Assembly: GCF_000005505.3 (NCBI RefSeq)
Contig: NC_016131.3
Location: 46,857,355 to 46,921,354 of the forward strand
DNA from: Brachypodium distachyon
Taxonomy: Eukaryota; Streptophyta; Magnoliopsida; Poales; Poaceae
Direction of reading: 5' to 3'
DNA: 64,000 nt
In this document: positions 37,601 to 48,593 of the stretch, piece after piece
Layout: every line of letters begins with the position of its first letter
Position numbering within the stretch: the stretch's first letter is position 1
Program-made: the position numbers and the translations under genes
The notes under the pieces: generated by a model
Told to the model about the DNA's origin: nothing
Databases searched by the model: none
Seen by the model: only the letters and a program-made list of their open reading frames with translations

Positions 37601-40600
37601 ATGCCAAAAGATTCTACATGCTGTGAGGATTCCAGAAAGGTATAGAACTTTAAATTTGGTCAAACGGTTTAAAAGATATGATGATTTGAAGTTTTAGGGG
37701 CTTTTCTGCAAAACTGTCATTTAATTCGGCCGGGAATTAAGATTTAATTTTTAACCGTGACACGTGGCTCAACGTGGTTGGACGGTACCGGTTCGGGTTA
37801 AAAAATCTAATCTAGACCGTAGATCCAGATCGGACTGATGGGAAGGGGTCAGGGCTCACCGGCGGCTAGGGTTTTGGCCGGAGACGGGGAAGACGGCGGT
37901 GGTTCCGGCGGGTCCTCGGGCTTGGGAAGAGGCCTACGGGGTGCGGTTCGTCGAGGTGAAGAAGATGGCGGCGGCGGTTCTCCTCGGGGCGGTCGGAAAC
38001 AAGCGGCTCAAGCTCGGAACGGCGGCGGCGGCGGCGGTGAGCTCCTCGGTCGATGGCGACGGGGGGGGGGGGGGGGGGGCTACGGTGCAACAAAAAGAAA
38101 ACCAATCGCGTCAAAAAGTGCGCAAGGAAGAGAAGAAGGAAAAGGGCTCGGGCATTAGGACGTTTACTCACGGGTTGGCCGGCGGCGACGAGAAGAACGG
38201 CGGCGGCGGTGGCTAGCTCCGGCGAGAAATTGGGGCGGTTTCGGGGCGTAATCGAGTGAGAGCGAAGGGTGAAAAGAAGGAGTGGGTCGAGGGCTTCAAT
38301 CCGACGCGCTTGGTTTGGAAGATGGGGCTGCGTGTGCGGAGAAAACGGAGGTGGCGTCGTGGGCGTGGACTCGGGTCGTGGCCGGAGAAATCAGGGGTGG
38401 CGGTTGGAGAAGAAGACCCTGACGGTGGGTCCCACCCGTCAGCGTCGGCGGCTCGGGCGCGCGCGCGGGCTGGGCTGCGGCCTGGTGTGGTCGGGCGCGC
38501 TAGATAAGTGGGCCGGTTCGGCCCATTTGGCCGGCCCGGCCGTTGTTCTCTTTTGTTTTCCTTTTTCTTTTTCTTTTTTTTGTTTTTGAACACCAATTTT
38601 GATTCAAAGCTCCAATTCAAACCAAATAAAATGCAATTTTTTTTGTAAAATCATACTTTCATATGATTCAACTTTTGGGACAAGAATTCCCTCAAAATAA
38701 AACATTTAAAAATACTTTTGCCTAGAAATTAGCCTTTAGGGCTTTTTAGCTATTAAAATAATTAGTGTTTCAAATCAAAATCAAATGCCAAGATATGGGG
38801 TAACTTTATAACTGCACTAAACCCCGTTTTATGCCAAAACCCTCATGGGTTAAAATGCAATTAACCAAAAGCAAGATGAAAGCCAGATTCAAATAAAAGC
38901 ACTTTTGTTAACGGGTTTTTCTGAGTTAAACTTTAGGGTTTTAAATGTGATTAAATGCAAAGGTGACATGATGCTTATGAAATGCAATGCATATGAAGGG
39001 TTTTGAAAATTGGGATGTTACAAGATGGAACGATAGGCAGATAGGGGTATTTCAGGGAGAGCACATCAGAAAAATGGAGCACGCGTTCCTTTCCGGAATT
39101 CTGGTCGAAAACTTATGCGCCCTCCTTTCCAGAACGGAGGGAGAACCCTATACAAACCACAAAGTTTAGATTACCCCCCCCCCCCCCCTCAACTTCAATA
39201 CCGGTTAGAACACAACCTCGAACTATTCATACCGTTTAAACTACCCCCCTCACATAATCAAAAGATGGTTTTCACATATATGGCAGGTTTTGACCGAGTC
39301 AACTAATGTCTTTTCATTCCAGAAAATTCTGAAAAAACGGAGAAAATCATTTTTATTCTAGTTCTAACATTTAAATGATAAAAATGCAGCAATTGTACCT
39401 CAGACCCGGTGTTATCCGCAAGATGTTTGGATTGCCTGATATTGGAGCTCGCGCTGGTAATACAGCATTTAGATCTCCTCTCGAGGGTCAGGAGATGATC
39501 CAGGTAAAACCGTCCGAAGTATTTAGTGTTCTAACATCGACTGTGCTATGCAGTATGTGTAATTGCCATCATGCTAATCTAACTATTGATTCATTAGTTT
39601 CCCATCCACTTCCATCTCAGCTAGAACACATTATTGTATTTATTCTTCTTCTTGAGCATATGCCTGTTTATCTGCTGAAGTTTGGTTTATTCTCTGGTGT
39701 AATCAAATTTGCAGCGGTGGCCCCGTGGAGAATTCCGCATGCAGTCTAGATTAGGATCATCTGATAATGGAACTACCAGTGAGAATATGACTCCAAAATT
39801 TATGTTTGAGAGTAGTACGATAATGGAAGGAGATGTATCTGAGGCCAGCACACCTGAGGATCTTCTCGAGGTATGAATGACTGCAATGTACAGAAACTTT
39901 GTCATGGAATATTATTTTGTCATTGATTCTGAAGCATATATCTGTCTTTTTTTTGTAACAGCAAGCATTACAACATTTGGAAAATGGCTGCCAAGATCAA
40001 GCTATCCCACTTATAAGGTAAGTTGGTATAATCTGTATCTAGTCGCTTCTTCTTCAGTTGGCTAGCATCTACATCTGCAAACAGTAGAAGTTGGTGAACA
40101 ATCTTTTGCCTACAGAACAGCAATAGAGAAAAACCCAGATCTATCTACATCTTTGATTGCAATGGCACAGACCTTCTACTCAAAAATGTTGTTTTCTGAA
40201 GCCTCCTTGTGTTATGAACATGCTATACCACAGGTCTGTTATAATCGCATATGTTCTTTGGTACTTTGAAGGAGTCAGTATAATGATTATAACGTGCAGT
40301 CATAAAAAAAATTATTGCTCTCTGTTGTGTAGATGAAAGAACAGGATCCTCTCATTGTGCTTGCACATTTCGGTGCAGGTCTTTCTTGTAGAAAGCAGGT
40401 ACAATAATATTCCATTCTGCCCTGTTTTTTAAACCAATGGGAATAACAGCAAATAATGTAAGCACTCCATCATTTCCTATTGAAGGGTGATAATGAGGCC
40501 GCAATTGAACACCTGCAAAGATTAGCAGAGCTCAAGGAGCCAGAATTAATGATGAACAAAGCATGCTATTTCCGTGGTATCATTGTTCTAGGAAGGTAAA

Positions 40601-42833
40601 CAACCCCTTCTCAGGTCATTTTATCAACATAGTCCTGTGGGGAACGGAGCATGAATGCTTGCCAGTTCTCCATTTTGCACTGCATCTTTCATGTGTTTTG
40701 TAAGCAGCATAATTGTGTGTGCATGCATAAATTCACCTGTTGTGTCTGGTTTAAACACTTAATGTACTTATATTGTGTCAGACTGTCAGCTGCATGTAGG
40801 CAACTTAGTGATGTAGTTTAATTCCACTGATATCTACTTGTAGCTAACTTTTGTAACTTAGTTAAACTCCACTGCTATCTGTGAACCTAACCTAACTTAG
40901 AGGGTGTATTTGTACCTTGCTAAGAATTAAGGTCGGTCAAAAGTATGCAAGGTAGTGGAAAAGACCAGATCAGCCTTGCACGCGTTCCGGGGGGCGTAAC
41001 AGCCCCCGTTGCCCGGGAGCAAAACTGCTCGAGGGCCGTGGCAGGGACGCGGTGATGGGCTGAAGCGGGCGGCGGGCGCCGGCACCGGCGCCATCACAGC
41101 GTCCTCGCAACGACCCGCGCCCGAAATAAGGCTCTCTCAAGGGGAATGCGGCTGGGACACTATGATAGTGCACCCGTCGGCAGAAGGCACTGATGGCATG
41201 CACTACCATAGAGTCTCTGCGGCAGCCCCTGCTCCTTGCGGAGGTGTCTTATGGAGGGACGCGGCAAGGGCACTGCGGCAATGCACCCCGTCAGCGCCGG
41301 ACGCTGATGGGATGCACCACCACAGTGCCTCCGCGGCGACCCTCACCCAGGAGCCACCCGCTTGAGGAGGCACGGCAGGAGCACGGCGGCAGTGCACCCG
41401 TCGGCGCAGAACGCTGATGGCATGCACTACCACCGTGCCTCTGCGACGCCCCCCTGGGGCGGGCTCGATGGGGTGATGCGGCAAGGGCGCGATGGCAGTG
41501 CACCCGTCAGCGCTAAGCGCTGATGGAATGTACCACCATCGCGCCTCCGTGGCACCGCCCGCCTTAACGGCCCCTTACTCGGCTTCGCTCTGAGCCGTTC
41601 CGTGGCTGGGGCGCACCTTTTATAGGCGCGGGAGGGGGGTTTGCCACCGCGCGCGACGGATCCGCGCAGCATCCGTGGCACCTCTTCCTTGAAACGCGGT
41701 ACAGTCTCCGCCACCATGCATGCCAGGCAACTGTGGTACACGTGGCGGCGCCCTCCCTGGTCAGAAGCCTCAGAGTGCGGTGAGTCTCTTGTGTTGCGGT
41801 CGTCCCGCACCACAAGGCACCGGTGCATGCCGCGACCCGTGGGCAGCCCACGGGCATCACAGTGCACAAGATTCCACCCCTTTCCTGCAGGTTAGATTCT
41901 TACCAGGCCCGAGGCGCTGCAATTTTTTTTCGAAATTCATGAAAATACACAAAGCAACACGGACAAACTCCTCCTGCCTCCCAGCCCCCGGGCACAAAGG
42001 GGTCGATGCCAAACTTGGATGTGAGCATTTCATTTCCCAGGCACAGCGACTGTGCGGTGCACGTTGCGGGGAGCCCGGCAACTGCATGTCTAGTGATGCA
42101 CGTTGCGGGAAGCCCGGCAACTGCATGTCCAGTGATGCACGTTGCGGGAAGCCCGGCAACTGCATGTCCCGTGCCGGAACGATCCGGCAACGGGTTTATG
42201 TTTTCGAGGCTCCAACAGCCATGTATGCACTGGCTGAAATTATTTCCAACTGCAGCTTTACGCCATTATTGCAGCTTCCGAGGAGACTTCGTTCCAGCCA
42301 TGTATGCACTGGCTGAAATTATTTCCAACTACAGCTTTACGCCATTATTGCAGCTTCCGAGGAGACTTCGTTCCACCACAGAAGTGTTGCATCTTTTTCA
42401 CGCCAGCCAATTTATCTCTTGCTTCCTTTCTCCCTCTACACTTGCCGTACTATGCATGTATGTCAACCATGATGTTCACTGTGAGTGGAGGAAAAGCCGC
42501 AGAGGGGTAGAACAGAAGGGAAGACTTCATACCAGCTTCCATGCTTGTATATGCCCTCTATAACAAAGAACGGGAGCTAGAATTTTTGTGCTCTGTAATA
42601 TGAAGTGGAGTTTATCATTTTTTTTCACCCCTTCGCTTTTGGAAGAGAAACCTGATTGCTTATTCTAACTGAAGTCACTGACATTTGTTTGCAGTATACT
42701 ATCGAATGAAGGTCGGAAATCTGAAGCCGCCAAATACCTGCGACTAGCTCTTGCTTATGATCCTGCTGCTGAGAGACTTTTGAAGGAATGTGAGGAAGCA
42801 GTGGAAGATCAACCAAAGTCAGCAGAACATTGA
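25650..42833 (+). CDS. OXA2: Mitochondrial OXA2/ALBINO3-like insertase with C-terminal TPRs
   Basis: Fifteen exons: 25650-26104, 26325-26431, 26828-26955, 27201-27272, 27974-28075, 32556-32615, 33222-33287, 34008-34055, 39390-39503, 39715-39870, 39962-40017, 40116-40233, 40333-40398, 40486-40595, 42695-42833. Phases agree and give 598 aa. Family members insert proteins into the inner mitochondrial membrane; the plant OXA2 type is tied to cytochrome oxidase assembly. Seen here: an Arg/Ser/Pro-rich N-terminus like a targeting peptide; the first insertase helix (WWITISFSTVAMRLSILPVL, about 152-171); a GGVLWFHNLTE loop; transmembrane segments around 272-288 and 313-346; and TPR-like helices about 432-590. 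Intron 6 appears to use a GC donor (AAG|GCATGT at 32616). Introns 5, 8 and 14 are swollen by inserted DNA. Confidence 0.9.
26523..26634. mobile_element. Stowaway MITE in OXA2 intron 2
   Basis: TTCCCTCCGTCCATATTAAC at the left pairs with TTAATATGGGACGGAGGGAG at the right, flanked by TA. Interior ATGTATCTGGACGC is typical of the common Triticeae Stowaway family. Confidence 0.9.
28200..29720. mobile_element. Probable partial Gypsy-type LTR sequence in OXA2 intron 5
   Basis: Starts abruptly with TGTGACGCCCCGTTACC, a typical beginning for long LTRs of grass Gypsy elements. It continues as non-coding, moderately GC-rich DNA until a LINE-like tail begins near 29727. No matching right end, polypurine tract or second LTR is visible, so this is a truncated remnant or an unclassified repeat. 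Confidence 0.35.
29727..30140 (-). pseudogene. RNase H (RVT_3) domain fragment of a LINE-type element
   Basis: The minus strand reads FVAATNWKMDFIADVEAAEA, then LELAVLAGCSRVLINSDSTD, CRESNRVAHELAQLA and a stop. This is the plant RNase H fold carried by LINE-type retroelements (D/E/D pattern and an H near HCCRESNRVAHELA). The 3' side ends in an A-rich run (minus strand GGGTAAAAAAAACC). It is 5'-truncated and I could not find a convincing target duplication. Confidence 0.7.
30228..31001 (+). repeat. Left arm of large palindrome in OXA2 intron 5
   Basis: 774 bp that repeats in inverted orientation at 31262-32017 with high identity and few indels. The outer part is GC-rich and resembles a gene leader (CTAGTTCTTGGGGCTACC before ATGGCC). 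The inner part is AT-rich and ends GCTCAGTACACAGGAAG. Confidence 0.92.
31002..31261. other. Palindrome spacer with promoter-like sequence
   Basis: 260 bp unique spacer between the arms. It contains CACTATAAATAGCAAC near 31193-31208, a good plant TATA context, followed by a C/T-rich leader-like stretch. No ORF of note. It could be a captured promoter or the promoter of the element itself; there is no direct evidence of activity. Confidence 0.5.
31262..32017 (-). repeat. Right arm of large palindrome in OXA2 intron 5
   Basis: 756 bp inverted copy of 30228-31001, beginning CTTCCTGTGTACTGAGC and ending GGCGTGGTGTG. Arm lengths differ by a few small indels. The outer ends resemble long terminal inverted repeats of a DNA transposon, but no target duplication was identified. 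Confidence 0.92.
33518..33644. mobile_element. Stowaway MITE in OXA2 intron 7
   Basis: CTCCCTCCGTCCCATATTAA at the left, GGTCGGAGGGAG at the right, TA on both sides. Near the right end it contains TTGTGCTGTCACTGGAAAAC, which recurs almost unchanged about 90 bp downstream, outside the element. Confidence 0.85.
34660..39143. mobile_element. TIR element (mariner/Stowaway-like) split by a solo LTR, OXA2 intron 8
   Basis: The left end CTCCCTCCATTCCAAAAAGA with GGGCGTACAACTTT matches, inverted, the right end AAAACTTATGCGCCCTCC with AACGGAGGGAG. Without the 3.3 kb LTR inserted at 35735 the element is about 1.2 kb. ORFs inside (e.g. around 35170-35810) are GC-rich, repetitive and not recognisable. 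The left flank is TA; the right flank has decayed. Confidence 0.7.
35735..39022. mobile_element. Solo LTR, 3.29 kb, with AGATG target duplication
   Basis: Begins TGAAGCGACCGCCC and ends TTGGGATGTTACA (TG...CA), with AGATG directly on both sides (35730-35734 and 39023-39027). There is no internal domain, primer-binding site or polypurine tract, so it reads as a single LTR left by recombination between two LTRs. The length and termini suggest a Gypsy family with very long LTRs. A 19-base G run lies at 38061-38079. Confidence 0.88.
41168..41540. repeat. Four-copy ~110-bp GC-rich tandem repeat in OXA2 intron 14
   Basis: The block GTGCACCCGTCGGC, followed ~10 bases later by GCTGATGGCATGCACTACCA, occurs at about 41168, 41282, 41393 and 41498 with ~105-115 bp spacing. 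Between copies are variable GC-rich linkers. Surrounding DNA (about 40930-42000) is a GC-rich insertion of unknown type; antisense ORFs across it are products of the repeat. Confidence 0.85.
42058..42173. repeat. 39-bp tandem repeat, three copies, OXA2 intron 14
   Basis: Three consecutive copies of a 39-bp unit starting GCACGTTGCGGGAAGCCC and containing GGCAACTGCATGTC. The copies differ at one or two positions. Confidence 0.92.
42216..42374. repeat. 79-bp direct duplication, OXA2 intron 14
   Basis: Two nearly identical units starting CAGCCATGTATGCACTGGCT at 42216 and 42295, each ending in GAGGAGACTTCGTTCCA. One base difference was noticed (TGCAGC / TACAGC), so the duplication is recent. Confidence 0.93.
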
Positions 42834-43844
42834 ACCACCAGACCTGAAAAAGACAATGAGACAGGCAGAACAGAGGCAGATGTACTGCTGTCTTTTTTTC
42901 AACATCAACACAAAGGTTTGCTTGTCACTTCAAATTTTGATTTCCTATCGACAATTTTATTCCATCATTGGAGATTGTAAAATATACTCAAGAAGAAATT
43001 TGAAGTCAGACAGTGGCAGTGAACCAATGTACTCAATCCCTTGGAGGTCTTGCCACTGATGTATTCTGATATATAGGCGCTTCCAGTTTTGTAAAGTGAC
43101 TGATGTATTCTCATATATACATGTTATGGTATGTTGATGCAACAATATGTTCAGATTTCTTTGAATCTGAGATACTGTTGGAGATCTCAGTTCCTATTTC
43201 GTTTGGATTATATTGGCATTGCCAGAAGAAAGTGGAGTTTGATTGCAGTCTGACGATTCTGATTCAATTCAGTATGATGAACTACGTGGAAATAGTCTAC
43301 TGTGGACCTAGTACTTTCTATATATTTACCATGACTGAGTTGTGCTAGCTTTCAGGCACAACTTTGAGCCACACAAATTTCACAAGAAAAACTTAAATAT
43401 GATGTATTCAAACTTCAGGTTAGCCTGAGCCTTTCATGGTTGCAGTTTGCATCAGCATTATTTTGTTCGGTTTGGAACTAGTGTTCCTGTTTCTGTCTGG
43501 GCGCAACGTCAGGTTAGCCTGAGCCGTTATTGTTCAGTGCCTTGTGGGCTGTGTAACTTAATTCTATGTATGAGACATATGGTTTCCTTTAATGAAATCG
43601 GAGAGGCCACTCTCTTTTATAGTAATAAAAGAAGTATTCAAATTTCTACTAGATAGCTCAAATGAGCCTCCAGTTGAGTACAACCAATGATGTCTGAAAC
43701 AATCATCTCAAGCTCAACCCTGTTGTTTGTCAAAGATGGGAACTTCAGTATGAACCAACCATGAAGCCTCAAATGTATGGCAGCTTCAGCACGAACCAAC
43801 CATGAAGCCTCAAATGTATGGCAACGATCTCTGCATCTGTGTCC
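42834..43844. other. Convergent OXA2 / MOCS3 3' flanks with a 41-bp duplication
   Basis: AT-rich region between two convergent stop codons. At 43743-43824 a 41-bp unit (CTTCAGTATGAACCAACCAT, then GAAGCCTCAAATGTATGGCA) is repeated twice, ending ~20 bp before the MOCS3 stop. Nothing else recognisable. Confidence 0.75.
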
Positions 43845-46800
43845 CTAATAGGCTGGGAAGTCCGGGTCAACATCTTGTGCCCAGGATTGCAGGCCACCAA
43901 CTATATCCTTCGCGGAAGGAAACCCCTTCTCACGGAGAAGCTGGACAGCGCTCTGAGAGTCGTTGCCTCTTCTGCAGACAACGTACAAGGACGGCTGTTC
44001 ATCTGAGGCGGCGGAAGTGTCCATTGTTTCCTTGAGTGAAATCTCGAGCAGTGGCAGCTTCTCCTCCAGAACGGAGAGCGGTATGTTCAGAGATTGAGGA
44101 AGTGAAGTTATTTGGAAGTGATGAGCAGGCCGCACGTCCAACAGTAGATGAGGTTCGCCCTTGTCGATCATCCTTTTGTACTCTGTACAAGTGACGCGAG
44201 CACTGTCTGGTAGCAGGCTCAAGCTTGGTGTGGACTGCATTAATCATAAAATAGGTGAAATAACACAACTTTCCAACCAGAAACAACTAGTAGGTGATAC
44301 AGTATTGTAGAAACTAGGTTAGTATGATTTTATTCATATCTTAATTTTTTTAATCACTTTCTGAACTCCACGGCAATCAGCTTGCTTACTGTGTACTTTG
44401 TACCATTTGTTCCTTGTTAAGCTGGTTATTGATGGTGTCCATTCCATGTGACAACACAGAAACCCTGCACCTGGACTGCATTATTTCATGTCACATACCT
44501 ACTTCCTAGGTTCGTAAATATAAGTTCTATGTTTGTCCTAAGTCAAACTTATTCAAGTTTGACCAAGTTTATAGAAACTTCTACTAAGATCTACAATACA
44601 ATGAGTATACTATGAAAAAATATAGTATAAATAATAGATTTAATAAAACTAATTTGGAGTTCTAGAAGTTGGTAGGTTTTTCTATAAACTTGGTCAAAAT
44701 TGAAGAAGTTTGACTTAGGACAAAGCTAGGACTTCTTATATTTAGGAACGGAGGTAGTATATTCCAACTTAGGTTGTAGTGGCACTAGACGATGCCCATT
44801 AAATACTTTCACACTATATGGATTAGAACAAAAAAAATCCCATTAGCACAACCCATCTGGTTTATATTGCCAGTAACATTTTCTATAACACTTGCTAAAC
44901 ACAAAGTGCTATGCTAGCATTAGAGTTCAGTTGTTGAACCAATTGGCAAAATCTGCAATTCACAGCTCCTTTTTTGTACACAAAATATTAATCACATTAA
45001 TGTGAAGTCAATGTTCTGAAGCCCTCTGAAGTATTAAAAGCAAATCAGAATCTACACACACAAGGAAAATATACCTTGTCAGACATTGGGGACTCTGTGA
45101 ACTTCTCATAATCAAACTTCTGAAATTCCTCTTGCGTGAAAACTGATTTTTCTCCACAAATGGTGCAAACAGGCGAGCTTCCTCGTATCTTAACCTGTAG
45201 AAATATGTAGACTTGATAAGGTATTATGTAGTATGAAACAAGCAGAACATACTAGAAATAGAAAATTACAAACGAGCTTCAACTTGTTGACTAAAGTTCA
45301 CCCTCAAGCAATGGATACTAACGAGAACATGTAAGTTGGAGGCAGACAGTATGTGGCGCTTGTGTCATTGTCTAAATATAAGACCTTTTGTTTTCGATTT
45401 CGCAAGCACTCTTGAGGAACGGACTGTAAAGTCAGAATTTCCCTTGTGCAATGTACATGAAGTACAATGTGCATGCTCACTGATGACCCTCAGATGGAAA
45501 TATGAAATTGTTAACTATATATTTCACCATATAATTTATGAAATAGGTAGTACAGGCAGGAAATAAATACCCTGTTGTATACAGTACAGTTGTATGACCA
45601 GTAAATGTGCAAAAGTAGAGTTACGTACAATTCTAATACGAGCAGATAGTGCATCAAAGAGGAGCATTCTTCCACATAGAGGTTCACCAACATCAGTTGC
45701 AACCTTTATAGCCTCTAGAGCTTGGAGGCAGCCAATCACTCCAGGAACTAGTCAACAAAAAGTAGTGAGCCTACAGTGTGAAACGAGTTGCCAAAAAAGT
45801 ATACTCCCTCCGTCCGGAAATAAGCGACGTGGATTTGTATCATTCTTATACAAAAAATACAAATCCACGTCACTTATTTCCGGACGGAGGGAGTATATGA
45901 AGTTATTGTATATGATAAGCAATTATGCATACCATCCTATTTATGGCTAATTGGTTTTTACAACCACAGAAGTACATGCTTGCTCTATGCAGAAAAAGAA
46001 TCATTGTTTAATCAAACAACCTACAAGTGTAGTAACCCAACAGCTAAGGTGGGCATAACTAAAATTCCAAATTCCATAGTGTTTGGCGAGTAACTTAATT
46101 ATTCATGTTTTCAATTGTATGGGTAAAATCAAGGGCATGAAAACAGCAAGTTGAGTATGCACACACATCCGGACAATGTTTACTGTGAATACTATAGTTC
46201 ATACATCAACTGCTGGGACGTGTGGTTGTTATGGACATGAAGCATCGTTTACTAGACTACTTACCAACCCCAAGAACACCGCTGTCTGAGCATCTCTGGC
46301 AAGCAGCCACAGGTGGTGGATTTGGGAAAAGACATCGATAGCATGGACTTCCGTTATGATGATAAACAGTCAGCTATTACAAACATCAGCAGATGAATAA
46401 GAAAAAAAAAACTAACAAACTAAAAGAATACATGAGATTTTGCAAGAAAGGACTTTACCTGCCCTTCCAAACCTAATGCTGCACCAGATATAAGAGGCTG
46501 CACAGATTAAATAGCATTCCGCATGTGATCAGCCAAAACCAGTGCAAATGAAATAAACAGAAATATATCGTGGTTCTAGCTAATGCATTAAAAGAAACTC
46601 CTGACAAAAGGCTTTCTAACCAATAACATAATGCAGACAACTGGATTCCATTGTGAAGTATTAGAGCAGCATTGATAACAGAGGGTCAAAACCAAAAGTC
46701 TGTTACCTTGTTCAGCAATACACAACAATCACTGATCATGTAACGAGTAGGAAGGTTGTCGGTTGCATCAACAACTATGTCATATCTGTGATAATTTAGT

Positions 46801-48291
46801 GCTGAAAACAGGGGTGTTGGTTTTGTTCTTTAAAAATATGTAGTGTTGCTTTGCTAATCACATCAGATTCCTGAAGGATACTTTCTCACAATCTCCAACG
46901 CGTTGCTTGGCTTCAAAGTATGATGATGTTCTACCAACTTAATAGACGAATTAATCCTGATTTCAAAATAACACAACTGAAATTGGTTAAACATTAGCCT
47001 CAAATGTGACAAGAGTTCTTCTTTGCCAAATACTATTTAGAAAGGGAGAAATATATAAAATATATCGGAAGGACAGTATCTTACGCACGGCAAGCATCAG
47101 CTGCTGACTTCACTTTCGATCGTCCAACATATGCTTCTTTGTGGATTATCTAAGAGAACATTAAAGATATTTCAATAAAAAGAGAACAATCAAGAGAAAA
47201 CATTTAACTTAAGATACATCATACATGACCTCCTATTAAATAATGACAGTATTGTCATGCCATATTTTATGACTAATAATAATAAATACTCCCTCTTTGA
47301 ACGAAAACAACGACAAGAAATTAGGATCGGAGGGAGTAGTATTGAAATGAAAACTAACTTCTGATTTACAGTTATGTTTGAATGGTTCACTTTTAGCAAG
47401 GCAAGTTTCTAAGTAACTGTGAATTTGATAACTAACATCCCGACAAGTGAATGAGAATACTTTACCTATTCTCACAACCAGAAATGAACGGCGTCAAGAT
47501 ATTTTTTAGATAACATAATCACCCACGTAATTCAGAAGGTAAATATTATAAAGAGTAGAACAGGATCAAAACAAATTCCAACTTATTTATACCTGTCGAT
47601 GAAGGTTGTTAAGTTCAACATCATCACCATCAACAATGCCCAAGACCCCTAGGAAGATACCAGGTTACAGGAAATAAATATGTCAGTACTGCAAGGAGAA
47701 GTGTCCTGCCTAAAGAGAAAAATTCAACTTCATAACGGCCTAGATGCTTCCCCCAATGGAACAACAAAAGCAAACACGCCTCGAGGAGCAACAGGCAGGA
47801 GGGGATTACCAACACCACAAGCTGCTAGATACAATGCCACGGGCGAGCCCAATCCTCCGGCGCCGACCACCAAAACCGAAGACCGGGAGAGCTTCCTCTG
47901 GCCTACCACATCGTTAGCAAAGCATCAGAGGCACCATCAAGCAGCGTTGAGCAGGTGGGCAGTGTGCACCCGTTTGAACTGACTAACCTTCGACTCCGAA
48001 GTCGGGGAGCAGGAGGTGGCGGCTGTACCGGTAGATCATATCGGCTGGGAGTGCACCGGACTCCACAAATTCACGGCGGGTCTGGCACGCACCGCCGCTG
48101 CCGCCGCCGCACAGACCGTCTTCTACCCCTGCCGCCGCGTCCTCTCCCGCGGGAGAAGCAGGAGCCGCGGAGCCGGCCTCGAGCTCCGACTCCAGCAGCC
48201 GTATGCGGATGTCTAGCTCCTGCCTCTCCGCCCGCAGCCTCTCCAGCTCCCCCGCTACCACCTCCCTCCTCCCGCCGCCGCCGCCGTCCAT
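43845..48291 (-). CDS. MOCS3: Adenylyltransferase and sulfurtransferase MOCS3 / CNX5
   Basis: Eleven exons on the minus strand: 48291-47988, 47902-47810, 47648-47593, 47149-47085, 46956-46882, 46785-46707, 46497-46459, 46373-46265, 45747-45629, 45194-45075, 44234-43845. Phases agree and give 482 aa, like plant CNX5/MOCS3. The enzyme adenylates the C-terminus of small ubiquitin-like sulfur carriers (MOCS2A/CNX7, URM1) and then forms the thiocarboxylate, serving molybdopterin synthesis and tRNA wobble-uridine thiolation in the cytosol. Seen here: a coiled N-terminus ([20 protein letters not shown]); an E1-like domain with nucleotide loop GAGGLG (115-120); [14 protein letters not shown]; zinc cysteines C248, C251, C323 and C326; and a C-terminal rhodanese domain (about 370-480) with active-site C440 in VVCRRGND. 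All key residues are present. It is head to head with the RBM22-like gene. Confidence 0.95.
44502..44757. mobile_element. Long Stowaway-type MITE in MOCS3 intron 10
   Basis: 256 bp between TA duplications; left CTTCCTAGGTTCGTAAATAT and right ATATTTAGGAACGGAGGTAG, with paired inner GTCCTAAGTCAAACTT / AAGTTTGACTTAGGAC. Confidence 0.88.
45804..45893. mobile_element. Near-perfect palindromic Stowaway MITE in MOCS3 intron 8
   Basis: 90 bp, TA on both sides. Arms CTCCCTCCGTCCGGAAATAA and TTATTTCCGGACGGAGGGAG pair almost completely, which suggests a young insertion. Confidence 0.95.
47289..47336. mobile_element. 48-bp Stowaway deletion derivative in MOCS3 intron 3
   Basis: CTCCCTCTTTGAACG at the left and GATCGGAGGGAG at the right, both followed by TA, with almost no interior. 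Confidence 0.7.
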
Positions 48292-48593
48292 CGCAGCTCG
48301 ATACTCTTCTCTTCCCGGTCGCGAAAGCCGCCGAAATTAATTAACTAACTAACTGGGCCCCTGGGCTATCGTACATTCGTACGTCGGTTAGGCCCATATA
48401 TATGCGAACCCTGGCCCGGCACAAAGAAGCCCGTTTAAACAGAGGCAGACAGGTAGACAACCCAAACCGGGGGGAGAGAGAGAGAGCCCGATATCGCGGT
48501 TCGCCTCGTCTAGCCGAGGTCTCGTCCCGTGCGGTATCTTTCCCCTCTCTCTTCTCTCTCTGCCTCTAGGCGGCGCCGGCGGCAGAGGCGGAG
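48292..48593. promoter_or_regulatory. Probable bidirectional promoter MOCS3 / RBM22
   Basis: 302 bp between divergent start codons. It contains several GGCCC/GGGCC-type elements (GGGCCCCTGGGCT near 48356, TAGGCCCAT near 48389, CTGGCCCGG near 48411), typical of TCP-bound site II motifs in plant housekeeping promoters. An ATATATAT stretch lies at 48396-48403. Regulation is inferred from arrangement and motifs only. Confidence 0.65.

Noticed and set aside
41427..41867. Minus-strand ORFs across the GC-rich insertion
   Set aside because: They follow the ~110 bp tandem repeats and have no protein motif.
42058..42173. CRISPR-like regular repeats
   Set aside because: Directly adjacent 39-bp copies without spacers in a plant intron; a simple tandem repeat.
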